From CAYJXK01 sp964374115 (lineage in GTDB: Bacteria; Patescibacteriota; Patescibacteriia; Magasanikbacterales; UBA922), in contig CAYJXK010000004.1 in NCBI GenBank assembly GCA_964374115.1, positions 1 to 49,162 of the forward strand: DNA of 49,162 nt, in the 5' to 3' direction. This document shows positions 38,464 to 46,999 of this stretch, one piece after another. Under the pieces are notes generated by a model. That model worked only from the letters and a program-made list of their open reading frames with translations, was not told the origin of the DNA and ran no database searches. A program made the translations under genes and the position numbers. The number at the start of each line of letters is the position of its first letter. The first letter of the stretch is position 1.

Positions 38464-39588
38464 ATGTTTTCTTCAGCCGACCTCACATGTTTAACATTGG
38501 CATTTGAAGAGGCGACAAAAGCCGTTGGTTTCACCTCCCCGAATCCTGCGGTGGGTTCCATTATTGTGCAGAAGGGCCGAGTGATTGGTCATGGAAGAAC
38601 ACAGCAGGCAGGTTCACATCACGCAGAACTCATGGCGCTACGAAGCATGAGACAGAAGAAAGGATCCAAAGGTGCCACTTTGTATACAACCCTTGAGCCG
38701 TGTTGTCATTATGGGAGAACGCCTCCATGCACAGACGCCATAATACAAGCCGGTATTGCCCGTGTCGTCGTTGGTATGCGCGATCCATACAAAAAAGTGA
38801 AGGGAAAGGGGATCAAAGAATTACAGAGGCATGGAATTCATGTAGACGTTCTTGATCCTCAAATATCGTTGTTACAAGACATACGGATGATTAATCAACC
38901 GTTTTTGAAATGGGTAAAAACAGGACTTCCATATGTGACACTCAAAGTAGCCGTGAGTCTGGATGGCAAAATAGCCACCCGCACAGGCGATTCCAAATGG
39001 ATGACGGGAGCAGTCGCCCGGGCTGATGCTCGCATGATCCGCAGTCAGCATAATGCGGTGCTGGTAGGCGCTGGCACTGTCCGCGCCGATGATCCGAATT
39101 TAGGTATCAAAGGAAAGTGGAAACAAAAAAAACTTTTAAGAATTATCATTGATCCTGACCTTTCTTTACATATCAATTTTCGCGTATTTCGAGATAGAGA
39201 TGTATTTGTCGCATGCACAGATCGCGCGTCACGATCTCGACAGAAGCGCTATGAACAGAATGGGACTTCTTTTCAATCTTTTGGTAAAACGCGTGTATCT
39301 ATTCCTCAACTACTTCAGTTTTTGGCAGTTCGAGGGATTCAATCTCTTTTTGTCGAGGGCGGCGGATCAGTGCACGGATCTTTCTATGATGCGGCATTGC
39401 GGGATACGGCCATTATTGATCAGATACTTTTTTATATCGCGCCAAAAATTATTGGAGGAGAGGATGCATCTAATAGCATTCGTGGAAAAGGGACAGGATT
39501 CATCCGTGACGCAATTCGATTGCACGATGTGGAGTATCAAAAGATCGGACAAGATATGCGGGTACGTGGATTGGTGCATGTCTATTGA
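38464..39588 (+). CDS. ribD: RibD: riboflavin deaminase/reductase
   Basis: Second and third steps of the riboflavin pyrimidine branch. The deaminase domain has the zinc motif HAE (residues 53-55) and CC...C at Cys80/Cys89 (TLEPCCHYGRTPPCTDAI). The reductase domain follows with VAVSLDGKIATRTGDSKWMTG, VGAGTVRADDPNL and the C-terminal VEGGGSVHGSF. 374 residues. I use the ATG at 38464, since the frame opens earlier only through ribBA. No ribE or ribH follows; repeat R1 copy C begins at once after the stop, so the rest of the pathway, if present, is elsewhere. Confidence 0.95.
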   Translation: MFSSADLTCLTLAFEEATKAVGFTSPNPAVGSIIVQKGRVIGHGRTQQAGSHHAELMALRSMRQKKGSKGATLYTTLEPCCHYGRTPPCTDAIIQAGIARVVVGMRDPYKKVKGKGIKELQRHGIHVDVLDPQISLLQDIRMINQPFLKWVKTGLPYVTLKVAVSLDGKIATRTGDSKWMTGAVARADARMIRSQHNAVLVGAGTVRADDPNLGIKGKWKQKKLLRIIIDPDLSLHINFRVFRDRDVFVACTDRASRSRQKRYEQNGTSFQSFGKTRVSIPQLLQFLAVRGIQSLFVEGGGSVHGSFYDAALRDTAIIDQILFYIAPKIIGGEDASNSIRGKGTGFIRDAIRLHDVEYQKIGQDMRVRGLVHVY

Positions 39589-39590
39589 TA

Positions 39591-39767
39591 TACACTCATA
39601 ACGAGTTTTTTCCTCTCGCGCCAACTCATCATTTTTTCTTTGCCTCCAAAACCCGCTCTCGACCCCGCCATACGGTCGAATATGGCCCACAGAGTTGCAG
39701 GCAAAGAAAAAGTGACTGAATGGCGCTTGGGAGAGCGCGTCAGACACGGAAATTCGCTATAAGTTCT
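39591..39767 (+). repeat. Palindromic repeat R1, copy C (internal deletion)
   Basis: Same orientation as A and D. It carries both ends and the ATGGCGC arm (GCAAAGAAAAAGTGACTGAA then TGGCGCTTGGGAGAGCG) but lacks about 38 bases between CCAAAACCCGC and TCTCGACCCCGCC that A, B and D contain. It fills the whole gap between ribD and the glycosyltransferase gene and ends about three bases before that gene's ATG, with TATAAG six bases upstream of it. Confidence 0.87.
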
Positions 39768-39769
39768 AT

Positions 39770-40924
39770 ATGATCATTGGCATTGACGCGTCTCGCGCAA
39801 ATCATGATGAGAAAACGGGGGTGGAGTGGTATGCGTACCATAGTATTGAGGAGTGCAAAGTTCAAAGTTTAGAGTTCGGAGTTGATCATCCTGATGTCCA
39901 ATTTATTTTATATACAGACAAACCGCTTCAGAGAACGCTTGCGAAGCTTCCCCCAAACTGGACACAAAAAGTGCTCAAATGGCCACCACGTCGACTTTGG
40001 ACACAAATGCGGTTGAGTATAGAAATGCTGTTGCATCCACCCGATGTTCTCTTTATTCCTGCGCATGTTTTTCCAATCATTCATCCCAAAAAAACAGTCA
40101 TGACCGTGCATGATGTGGCCGCGCTTCGATTTCCACAAACCTATTCATGGTTTGAACGCTGGTACACCCTCTGGAGTGCGAAGCATGCCGTGAAACATCT
40201 TTGGAAAGTCATTGTGCCGAGCGAATGTACAAAGAGAGAGTTGAGCATGTTGGGAAGTCACAATCCGGATAGGGTTGTTGTGATTCCGCACGGGTATACA
40301 GAGAATCGAGATATTCAGGATAAGCGAGATATTGATCGTGTATTGGGAACATATCATATTCGACCACCGTTTGTTTTGAGTGTTGGGCGGCTCGAAGAGA
40401 AGAAAAATACCAGACGGATTATTGAAGCATTTACATTACTCAAAAAAAATATCCCGGATATCTCAATTAGCTCACCTATCTCCAATCTTCAACTTGTCCT
40501 CGTCGGTACAGCGGGTTTTGGATACGAAAAGGTGAAAGAGGCGATAGTGACGAGTCCATATAAAAATGATATTATTCTCCCGAATTGGGTAAAAGAAGAT
40601 GATCTTGATATCATACGGCGGTCTGCGACTGTTTTTGTTTTTCCGAGTCTTTACGAAGGGTTTGGGCTGCCTGTGTTGGAATCATTTGCCGCGGGTGTTC
40701 CCGTGGTTGCAGGATCAGGCAGCAGTTTGGAAGAAGTCGCAGGCGATGCCGCGCTCTTCGTCAATCCGCTCGATACGGGGGAAATCGCAACAGCGATGAA
40801 ACGCATTATTTTTGATTCTGAATTACGAGAAAGACTCATACGAAAAGGAGCCGAACGCCTCGAGGCATATCGTTGGTCAAACACTGCGAAGAAGACACTT
40901 AATCTTCTCTTCGTATGGGAGTGA
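39770..40924 (+). CDS. Family 4-type glycosyltransferase
   Basis: A GT-B glycosyltransferase of 384 residues transferring sugar from a nucleotide or lipid donor. The acceptor half begins MIIGIDASRANHDEKTGVEW with the G-x-x-x-Y turn, then TVHDVAALRFP and PSECTKREL. The donor half has SVGRLEEKKNTRRIIEAF, VLVGTAGFGYEKV, and the nucleotide-binding FPSLYEGFGLPVLESFAAGVPVV (in parts) with GxxLEEVAGDAALFVNP, all typical of GT4. The start is just inside the right end of R1 copy C; there is no Shine-Dalgarno sequence, and TATAAG lies six bases upstream. The holB start overlaps its end by ten bases. Its product is unknown. Confidence 0.88.
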   Translation: MIIGIDASRANHDEKTGVEWYAYHSIEECKVQSLEFGVDHPDVQFILYTDKPLQRTLAKLPPNWTQKVLKWPPRRLWTQMRLSIEMLLHPPDVLFIPAHVFPIIHPKKTVMTVHDVAALRFPQTYSWFERWYTLWSAKHAVKHLWKVIVPSECTKRELSMLGSHNPDRVVVIPHGYTENRDIQDKRDIDRVLGTYHIRPPFVLSVGRLEEKKNTRRIIEAFTLLKKNIPDISISSPISNLQLVLVGTAGFGYEKVKEAIVTSPYKNDIILPNWVKEDDLDIIRRSATVFVFPSLYEGFGLPVLESFAAGVPVVAGSGSSLEEVAGDAALFVNPLDTGEIATAMKRIIFDSELRERLIRKGAERLEAYRWSNTAKKTLNLLFVWE

Positions 40925-41862
40925 TAATACCTATACCGCCCATCATTGGTCACCAATTCATTCTCTCTTTTTTCTCTCGTCTCATGGAGCATGGATCACT
41001 TTCTCATGCCTATTGTTTTATCGGTCAAGATCATGTCGGCAAACGCGCCGTTGTTGAGACGATTGCGGCCGAGCACTTCGGGGTATCTCGTGATCGCCTT
41101 TCCATTATCCCAGACTTTTTTGTTGTCGAGCGGGAGCAGGATGAAGAAAAACAAAAAATGAAAAAAGATATTATGATTGAGCAAATTCATTGGCTCATCG
41201 CGTTTCTCTCAGAAAGCGCGATATGTGGCAAAAAGAAGATCGTGTTGATTGATGAGGCAGAAAAGATGAATACATCGGCGGTCAACGCGCTCCTCAAATC
41301 GGTGGAAGAGCCGCGAGGCGATACGACAATTTTTCTTGTGACGAACAATGAAAACAAACTTCCCAAAACGATTCTTTCTCGATGCCAAAGTTTTTTTTTC
41401 CATGCCGTGAAAGAAGAGGAACTAGAACACGCACTCGTTCGCCGTGGAGTCCCGGAAAAGGAAGCAAAACAGTTCAGTCGTCTCGCGCATGGCCTTCCGG
41501 GTTTAGCTCTTCGGTGGCTCGAAGATCGCGAGGTGTTTCTTGCTCATGAACATGGCAGAGAACAATTTTTTTCTTTACTTCACGGACCCTTGTATGATAT
41601 CCTTTCAGAAGGAGAAGATATACTCGCGAACAAAGAAGATATACTCGCGCTTTGGCAGGTTCTTATCCGCGATATCTTTTTTTCATCATTGGGAAAATTC
41701 GAATTTACCATGCATGCTATCCCGAAAGAGTTTTATTTTTCTGGATCTCAATTTCTCGAATTGAGCGATCGGATTCGAGAAACACGAGAACTTCTTTCCA
41801 AACATATTCATCCACGATTGCTTCTTGAACGTTTGTTTCTTCTTTTTCCACGCAAAGAATAA
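40915..41862 (+). CDS. holB: DNA polymerase III delta prime subunit
   Basis: Clamp-loader subunit of the replicative polymerase. The AAA+ fold is visible in the N-terminal 200 residues: GHQFILSFFSRLMEHGSLSHAYCFIG, GQDHVGKRA in place of a full Walker A, VLIDEAEKMNTSAVNALLKSVEEP (in parts), LVTNNENKLPKTILSRCQSF with the SRC motif. The two further thirds are helical. The zinc finger of many delta prime proteins is absent, as in other CPR homologues. A tandem GEDILAN-KEDILAL at about residue 236 comes from a short direct repeat in the DNA. It overlaps the glycosyltransferase gene and is 315 residues long. Confidence 0.88.
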   Translation: MGVIIPIPPIIGHQFILSFFSRLMEHGSLSHAYCFIGQDHVGKRAVVETIAAEHFGVSRDRLSIIPDFFVVEREQDEEKQKMKKDIMIEQIHWLIAFLSESAICGKKKIVLIDEAEKMNTSAVNALLKSVEEPRGDTTIFLVTNNENKLPKTILSRCQSFFFHAVKEEELEHALVRRGVPEKEAKQFSRLAHGLPGLALRWLEDREVFLAHEHGREQFFSLLHGPLYDILSEGEDILANKEDILALWQVLIRDIFFSSLGKFEFTMHAIPKEFYFSGSQFLELSDRIRETRELLSKHIHPRLLLERLFLLFPRKE

Positions 41863-41922
41863 TAATAAATAAGATCTCTCTCTTTCCTATTCATTTTTTC
41901 TCATTCATTCCTTCGTATCTGT

Positions 41923-43011
41923 ATGAATCATGAACGTCGCCTCTTTTTTCCCTTCTTTTTTCTGCTCCTTCTCCCGCTCCTTGGCCAGGGATGTTTCCTT
42001 TTGTCAGATGATATGCCAAAGACATCGGGGGCAGCGGGTATGTTCATTTCCCCGGATAAGGGAGATTCATGGCAGGCGATTGTGGCGCTCCCGACCGTGG
42101 GAGGAGTAGAAACTATTTCGCAAGTGAATATTTTTGATCTGATAGAAGATCCCCAGGATCCACGGGCAATCTATATTGCCTCTCGACAACATGGGATGTT
42201 TTGGAGTTATGACGATGGAAAAAGCTGGCAAAGACCGCTCTATGAACCATTGAAGATGGGAACAATTCAGGCAATCGCGATTCATCCAAAAGATAAATGC
42301 ACGATCTATGTGAGCACTGGCACACTCGTGTTGAAGAGTTCGGATTGCAGTCGGAATTGGGAAGAAGTCTATCAAGAGTCTCGCAGTGACACCCGGGTGG
42401 TCTCAATTTCGATTGAGCCATTTCAGCCGTACTCGGTGATGCTTGGGGAGCTGAATGGAGATCTTTTGCAGAGTTTTGACGCGGGCAAAAGTTGGGCTGT
42501 AACGCATCGTTTTTCTGGCACAATTGCCAAAGTGGAAGCAGATCAATTCACGGCAGGCGTGCATTATGTTGCGACACGGCAGAGTGGGATATTTCGCACG
42601 GTAGATGGAGGACAGACATGGGAACAGGTGAAGGACTCATTTGAGTCATATCCGGGCGCGCTCGAATATCGCCGGTTCATAACACACCCCAAAAAGCCAG
42701 GCACGATGTATTGGATTTCTACATACGGGATTCTCGTCTCCTATGATCGGGGAGATTCATGGATGCCACTCAATCTCATTACTCCGCCGGGGAGTGTGCT
42801 GATTTATGCCTTTGCGATCAATCCAAATAATGACGCCGAGATGTACTATACCGCGACACAATCGGAAACCAATCATTCGACGTTTTATAAATCGATTGAT
42901 AGTGGGCAAACATGGACGACCAAAAAGATGCCATCCGGGCAAATCCCGGCGATTCTTCGTGTTCACCCGGACCAAAATAATCTTGTGTATCTTGGATTTA
43001 CCACACCGTAA
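41923..43011 (+). CDS. BNR/sialidase-like beta-propeller lipoprotein
   Basis: A 362-residue exported lipoprotein: positive N-terminus, hydrophobic stretch and lipobox LGQGC (Cys at about residue 24), which Lgt (encoded at 10665) would modify. The rest contains repeated D-x-G-x-S/T-W motifs typical of BNR or sortilin-type propellers: SPDKGDSW, YDDGKSWQ, FDAGKSWA, VDGGQTWE, YDRGDSWM, IDSGQTWT. That gives a propeller of about six blades resembling the YCF48/photosystem II assembly-factor family. No catalytic site is evident, so binding of glycan or protein at the cell surface is a reasonable but unproven role. frr starts four bases after its stop. Confidence 0.88.
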   Translation: MNHERRLFFPFFFLLLLPLLGQGCFLLSDDMPKTSGAAGMFISPDKGDSWQAIVALPTVGGVETISQVNIFDLIEDPQDPRAIYIASRQHGMFWSYDDGKSWQRPLYEPLKMGTIQAIAIHPKDKCTIYVSTGTLVLKSSDCSRNWEEVYQESRSDTRVVSISIEPFQPYSVMLGELNGDLLQSFDAGKSWAVTHRFSGTIAKVEADQFTAGVHYVATRQSGIFRTVDGGQTWEQVKDSFESYPGALEYRRFITHPKKPGTMYWISTYGILVSYDRGDSWMPLNLITPPGSVLIYAFAINPNNDAEMYYTATQSETNHSTFYKSIDSGQTWTTKKMPSGQIPAILRVHPDQNNLVYLGFTTP

Positions 43012-43015
43012 AAGT

Positions 43016-43567
43016 ATGCACATTATTGATCAACAAAAGGAGCAATTTGACAAAGTGATTGAACATCTCAAAAGCGAGACGTCGAGTTTGCGAACTGGGC
43101 GAGCGACTCCGGTGCTTGTGGAGGATATTCCAATTGAAGCATATGGAACCAAACAGCCTCTCAAGGCGGTTGCTTCAATCACGGTTGCCGACGCCAAGAC
43201 TCTGAACATTGATCCGTGGGATAAGAGTCTCATGCAAGCAGTGGAAATTGGAATTCGCAATTCTCCGCTTGGAATTAGTCCGGTCAATGATGGAAAGCTC
43301 ATTCGGCTCCCTCTGCCTGAACTCACGCAAGAGCGACGGGGAGAGCTCATCAAAGTGTTGCATCAAAAAGCCGAGCAGGCGCGCATTAGTATTCGGAAAG
43401 TGCGAGAAGATATTCGCGGCGCAATCGATATGGCAGAAGAAACAAAACAGATTTCAGAAGATGAAAAATTTTTGAGTTTTGAGACCGTTGAGAAGATGGT
43501 CAAAGAGTATAATGAAAAAATTAAAATGATTGCTGAGGAAAAAGAGAAGGAAATTATGACGGTGTAG
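43016..43567 (+). CDS. frr: Ribosome recycling factor
   Basis: With EF-G, splits terminated ribosomes into subunits. The 183-residue protein has the two-domain pattern of the family: SLRTGRATPVLVEDIPIEAYG, PLKAVASITVADAKTLNIDPWD, AVEIGIRNSPLGISPVNDG, LPLPELTQERRGELIKVLHQ and a long third helix ending in KEIMTV. Length and motifs are standard. The frame extends upstream through the lipoprotein gene, but the ATG at 43016 gives the usual start. It lies four bases behind the lipoprotein gene, likely transcribed with it. Confidence 0.97.
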   Translation: MHIIDQQKEQFDKVIEHLKSETSSLRTGRATPVLVEDIPIEAYGTKQPLKAVASITVADAKTLNIDPWDKSLMQAVEIGIRNSPLGISPVNDGKLIRLPLPELTQERRGELIKVLHQKAEQARISIRKVREDIRGAIDMAEETKQISEDEKFLSFETVEKMVKEYNEKIKMIAEEKEKEIMTV

Positions 43568-43574
43568 TTTGATA

Positions 43575-43603
43575 GTGACAAGACGAGACAATCATTTTAT
43601 ACT
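43575..43603 (+). promoter_or_regulatory. Promoter of coiled-coil gene
   Basis: GTGACA (43575-43580), a 17-base spacer and TATACT (43598-43603), which lies nine bases before the ATG of the coiled-coil gene; a near-leaderless transcript is expected. Confidence 0.6.
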
Positions 43604-43612
43604 GGAGCGTAT

Positions 43613-44011
43613 ATGCAAGATGAACAGACTTTTGCCACAGGAGAGAGTTCAAAAGAGAGTATTGACTTGAACGCTCGATTTGATGAACTCATGGAATTTT
43701 TGAAAGAGAACATGGTGACCAAGACCGAATTTTTTGCTTTAGAGAAAAGGGTCGAGAATCTCGAACAGCGGTTTGCGAGTCTCGAACAGAAAGTAGGCAG
43801 TCTCGAACAAAAGATAGATGACGCTCTTTCCGAACTTCGGAGTGAACTTCGTTCGATCCGCGAAAGGCTTGATGTCATCGAGGAAAGATTGGGTCGTGTC
43901 GAAAAAATGGCCAAAGAAGATACGGATGCATTGTCCAAAGACTTCATCGATTTGAGGCGTCGAGTAGAGATTCTCGAGCGGACCGTCAAAATGCAAGGCT
44001 ATTTGGCGTAA
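43613..44011 (+). CDS. Coiled-coil protein, unknown role
   Basis: A 132-residue protein that is coiled coil from about residue 35 to the end, with clear heptads in LEKRVENLEQRFASLEQKV, GSLEQKIDDALSELRSELRS and IRERLDVIEERLGRVEKMA. The short N-terminus (MQDEQTFATGESSKESIDL) looks disordered. Proteins of this size and pattern are common and resemble the Bdr or SlyX-like coiled coils, but I can name no family. It has its own promoter at 43575 and the glyS gene begins 81 bases after its stop. Oligomerisation is its only safe property. Confidence 0.75.
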   Translation: MQDEQTFATGESSKESIDLNARFDELMEFLKENMVTKTEFFALEKRVENLEQRFASLEQKVGSLEQKIDDALSELRSELRSIRERLDVIEERLGRVEKMAKEDTDALSKDFIDLRRRVEILERTVKMQGYLA

Positions 44012-44073
44012 TAATTGATCACCATCCTTGAACGAAGGGGACCGGCGGTCGGTCTTTCTTTTTTTTGCCATTT

Positions 44074-44082
44074 TGCTATACT
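44074..44082 (+). promoter_or_regulatory. Extended -10 promoter of glyS
   Basis: TGCTATACT ends ten bases before the glyS ATG. The same extended -10 occurs ahead of the ATPase gene (26242) and the broken DsbA-like gene (25482), so it appears to be a preferred promoter form here. Confidence 0.6.
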
Positions 44083-44092
44083 TCCCTCCGCT

Positions 44093-45475
44093 ATGAGCAA
44101 CCTCTCTTCCCTCGATTGTATCGTTTCTTTGGCCAAACGCCGTGGGTTTATTTTTCCGGATTCAGAAATATACGGTGGAATGGCCAATAGTTGGGATTAC
44201 GGGCCCCTTGGTGTGATCCTCAAAAACAACATTAAAAAGGCCTGGTGGCGGTTTTTTGTGCAAGAACATCCGGACATGGTGGGAATCGATTCACCTATTA
44301 TTATGAATCCCAAAGTGTGGGAAGCGAGCGGTCATATTCAAAATTTTACTGATCCCTTGGTCGAGTGCAAACAGTGCCATCATCGGTTCCGGGCCGATCA
44401 TTTACTTGAGGCAAAAAGCGCGGAGCCAAAACATGAACGAGAAAACATGCCCAACAGCCGATCCATTCCGTGTCCAGATTGTGCTGGAGAAATGACGGAT
44501 GTCAAACAGTTTAATCTCATGTTCAAAACGCATATCGGAGCAACCGAAGACAAAGGTTCTCAGGCCTATTTGCGACCAGAGTTGGCCGCGGGCATGTTTA
44601 CCAATTTTAAGAATATCGTCGACACAATGCGGGTGCGTGTGCCGTTTGGCATTGCCCAACAAGGGAGAGCGTTCCGCAACGAGATTACCACGGGAAATTT
44701 TATTTTCCGTACTCGCGAATTTGAAATCATGGAGTTTGAATATTTTGTCCGTCCGGATGAGTGGGAAAAACACTTTGAGCGTTGGCTCTCTGAGATGAAA
44801 CGCTGGTGGAAAGAGATAATGAACGTGCAGGATGAACATCTCTATTTTCATGAAATTCCACACGGCGAACGCGCGCATTATTCCCAACGTACCGTGGATA
44901 TTGAATATCAGTATCCTTTTGGTCTCAAAGAATTGCATGGCATTGCCTATCGCACGGATTTTGACTTAACGCGTCATACGGAGATGAGTGGTGTTGATCT
45001 CTCATATAGAGATCCCATTACCGGTGAGACGTATATTCCCCACGTGATTGAGCCGACATTTGGTGTTGATCGTCTCTTCCTTGTGGCGCTTCTTGAACAC
45101 TATGAAGAGGTTGAAGGTGGACGTGCAGAAGAAAGTGGGAGTAAACACGGAAAAGAAATTGTGCTTCGGCTCCCCAAGTATCTTGCGCCGATTTCTGTTG
45201 CCATTTTGCCGCTCTCCAAAAAAGAACCACTCCAAACCATGGCACATGAGATACAGAAAAATCTTTCCAAAAAATGGATGACTCAGTACGACGAAACAGG
45301 ATCGATTGGCAAGCGCTATCGCCGACAAGATGAAATTGGCACGCTCTATTGTGTCACGATTGATTTTGATTCTTTGGGAGATAAAAAGGTGACAGTGCGT
45401 GATCGGGATACGATGGAACAAGAGCGAGTGCTGATTGAGGAACTCACGGCATATCTCGAGGAGCAATTTCGTTAA
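44093..45475 (+). CDS. glyS: Glycyl-tRNA synthetase, single-chain type
   Basis: Class II dimeric synthetase of the archaeal/eukaryotic-like alpha2 type, 460 residues. Class II motifs are visible: motif 1 region with IYGGMANSWDYGPLGV, motif 2 in the GIAQQGRAFRNEI stretch, and motif 3 in HVIEPTFGVDRLFLVALL. A zinc-finger-like insertion has CKQCHH and CPDC. The anticodon-binding domain follows (LPKYLAPISVAILPLSKKE). The start is ATG at 44093, ten bases after an extended -10 box, with no Shine-Dalgarno sequence; the frame is open further upstream. The M16 peptidase gene begins four bases after the stop. The window also encodes tRNA-Gly(CCC). Confidence 0.96.
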   Translation: MSNLSSLDCIVSLAKRRGFIFPDSEIYGGMANSWDYGPLGVILKNNIKKAWWRFFVQEHPDMVGIDSPIIMNPKVWEASGHIQNFTDPLVECKQCHHRFRADHLLEAKSAEPKHERENMPNSRSIPCPDCAGEMTDVKQFNLMFKTHIGATEDKGSQAYLRPELAAGMFTNFKNIVDTMRVRVPFGIAQQGRAFRNEITTGNFIFRTREFEIMEFEYFVRPDEWEKHFERWLSEMKRWWKEIMNVQDEHLYFHEIPHGERAHYSQRTVDIEYQYPFGLKELHGIAYRTDFDLTRHTEMSGVDLSYRDPITGETYIPHVIEPTFGVDRLFLVALLEHYEEVEGGRAEESGSKHGKEIVLRLPKYLAPISVAILPLSKKEPLQTMAHEIQKNLSKKWMTQYDETGSIGKRYRRQDEIGTLYCVTIDFDSLGDKKVTVRDRDTMEQERVLIEELTAYLEEQFR

Positions 45476-45478
45476 AAT

Positions 45479-46738
45479 ATGTTTACCCATTATACCCTGC
45501 AAAACAATACGAACGTCATTCTTGTTCCACAACACGATACACGGTCTGTGACTCTGTTGGTCATGTATCCGGTTGGTTCTCGGTATGAATCCGAGAAGCT
45601 CGCGGGGGTATCGCATTATATCGAACACATGATGTTCAAGGGGACCAAGAAACGAAAAAATACTCTTGTCTTGACGAGAGAGATTGATCGGCTCGGAGCC
45701 GCGTATAATGCGTTTACCAGTAAAGAATATACGGGATATTATATCAAAGTAGATGCCGCTTATATGCAAATTTCTCTTGACATTCTCTCGGACATGCTCT
45801 TTGAGTCAATATTTGATCCCAAAGAAATGGAGAGAGAAAAGGGGCCGGTGATCGAGGAGATCCGTATGTACAATGATAATCCACTGATGAATATTGATAA
45901 TGTATTTGAAGATCTTCTGTATACGGGATGCCCGCTTGGTCGTGATATTGCAGGAACGCCTGCGCATGTGCGAAGCTACACACGAGATGACGTCCTCGCG
46001 TATCGCGAGCGATTTTATCATCCCGGGAATATGACCGTAGTTGTCGCTGGAGCAATGGATGATACATTGAAAGAGTGGATCGAAGAATATTTTGGCAGAC
46101 GTCCTTCGCGAAAATTTTCCAAAGGTTCATTGAAGAGCGCGACATTTGGTCCGAAAGAAAAACAGCATCGCATTGTCACCCAACACAAAAAGACAGATCA
46201 GGCGCAACTGATGCTCGGATTCCCGGGTTTTCCGTATCAAGCAAAAGAGAATGCCGTTGTCGCAGTGTTGAATACCATTCTTGGCGGATCGATGAGTTCT
46301 CGATTGTTTATTCAGGTGCGGGAACGACGCGGGCTTGCCTATATGGTGAAAAGCGGTGCGGAAAATTTTCGTGATACCGGGTATTTTTCGATCCGCGCGG
46401 GCCTTGAAGCAAAAAATATCAACAAAGCAATCACGGTTATGAAACAAGAAATGGAGAAAATGATAGACAAAGGAATATCAAAAAGAGAACTGGAAGACGC
46501 GAAAACCCATATCCACGGGGCGCTCATCCTTTCTCTCGAGGATTCCAGCGCGCAGGCCAATTGGTACGCGCGTCAGTTTCTCTTTATGGATCGGATTCAG
46601 ACCCCAGAGGAAAGGCTTACAGAGATTGATGCGGTGACAGGGGACAAGGTACAAGCGCTTGCGAAACGAATTTTTCGATTTTCCGACATGCGTGTTGCCT
46701 TGATTGGAGATGTAGAGAAGGAGAAGATCGTATGGTAA
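45479..46738 (+). CDS. M16 family zinc peptidase (pitrilysin/PqqL-like)
   Basis: A 419-residue processing-peptidase-like protein. The inverted zinc motif HYIEH is at His46-Glu49-His50, and the third ligand is a glutamate in EKGPVIEEIRMYND (126 or 127). The second half repeats the fold without a metal site (VLNTILGGSMSSRLFIQVRE, then RGLAYMVKSGAENF), as usual for mitochondrial processing peptidase-like proteins. So it should act as a cytosolic or exported endopeptidase on short peptides or unfolded proteins. No signal peptide. It follows glyS by four bases and is followed by repeat R1 copy D. Confidence 0.93.
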   Translation: MFTHYTLQNNTNVILVPQHDTRSVTLLVMYPVGSRYESEKLAGVSHYIEHMMFKGTKKRKNTLVLTREIDRLGAAYNAFTSKEYTGYYIKVDAAYMQISLDILSDMLFESIFDPKEMEREKGPVIEEIRMYNDNPLMNIDNVFEDLLYTGCPLGRDIAGTPAHVRSYTRDDVLAYRERFYHPGNMTVVVAGAMDDTLKEWIEEYFGRRPSRKFSKGSLKSATFGPKEKQHRIVTQHKKTDQAQLMLGFPGFPYQAKENAVVAVLNTILGGSMSSRLFIQVRERRGLAYMVKSGAENFRDTGYFSIRAGLEAKNINKAITVMKQEMEKMIDKGISKRELEDAKTHIHGALILSLEDSSAQANWYARQFLFMDRIQTPEERLTEIDAVTGDKVQALAKRIFRFSDMRVALIGDVEKEKIVW

Positions 46739-46755
46739 TTGTTCCATTGTTCGAT

Positions 46756-46964
46756 TGAATTCATGAGCGAGGTTTTTTCCTCTCGCGCCATCCCATCACT
46801 TTTTTTGCCTCCAAAACCCGCGCGTTGCAGACAGGAAAGAGATCGCAACCTTTCTCGACCCCGCCATACGGTCGGATATGGCCCACAGAGTTGCAGGAAA
46901 AGAAAAAATGACTGAATGGCGCTTGGGAGAGCGCGTCAGACACGGAAATTCTTTGTGAGTTCAT
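46756..46964 (+). repeat. Palindromic repeat R1, copy D
   Basis: Nearly full copy, starting TGAATTCATGAGCGAGG and ending TTTGTGAGTTCA. It has the internal segment deleted in copy C and the ATGGCGC arm (TGACTGAATGGCGCTTGGGA). It lies between the M16 peptidase gene and tpiA and ends 35 bases before the tpiA ATG. Confidence 0.87.
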
Positions 46965-46999
46965 TGTTAAATCATTTTCTTGATTTCTTGAAAAAACGT

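Noticed and set aside
41625..41660. Short tandem repeat in holB (GATATACTCGCG twice) as a frameshift or phase-variation site
   Set aside because: The two units stay in frame and sit in a loop of the protein; two units are too few for slippage.
2829..46964. Repeat R1 as an insertion sequence with a transposase
   Set aside because: No copy has a reading frame of useful length; any transposase must be encoded elsewhere.
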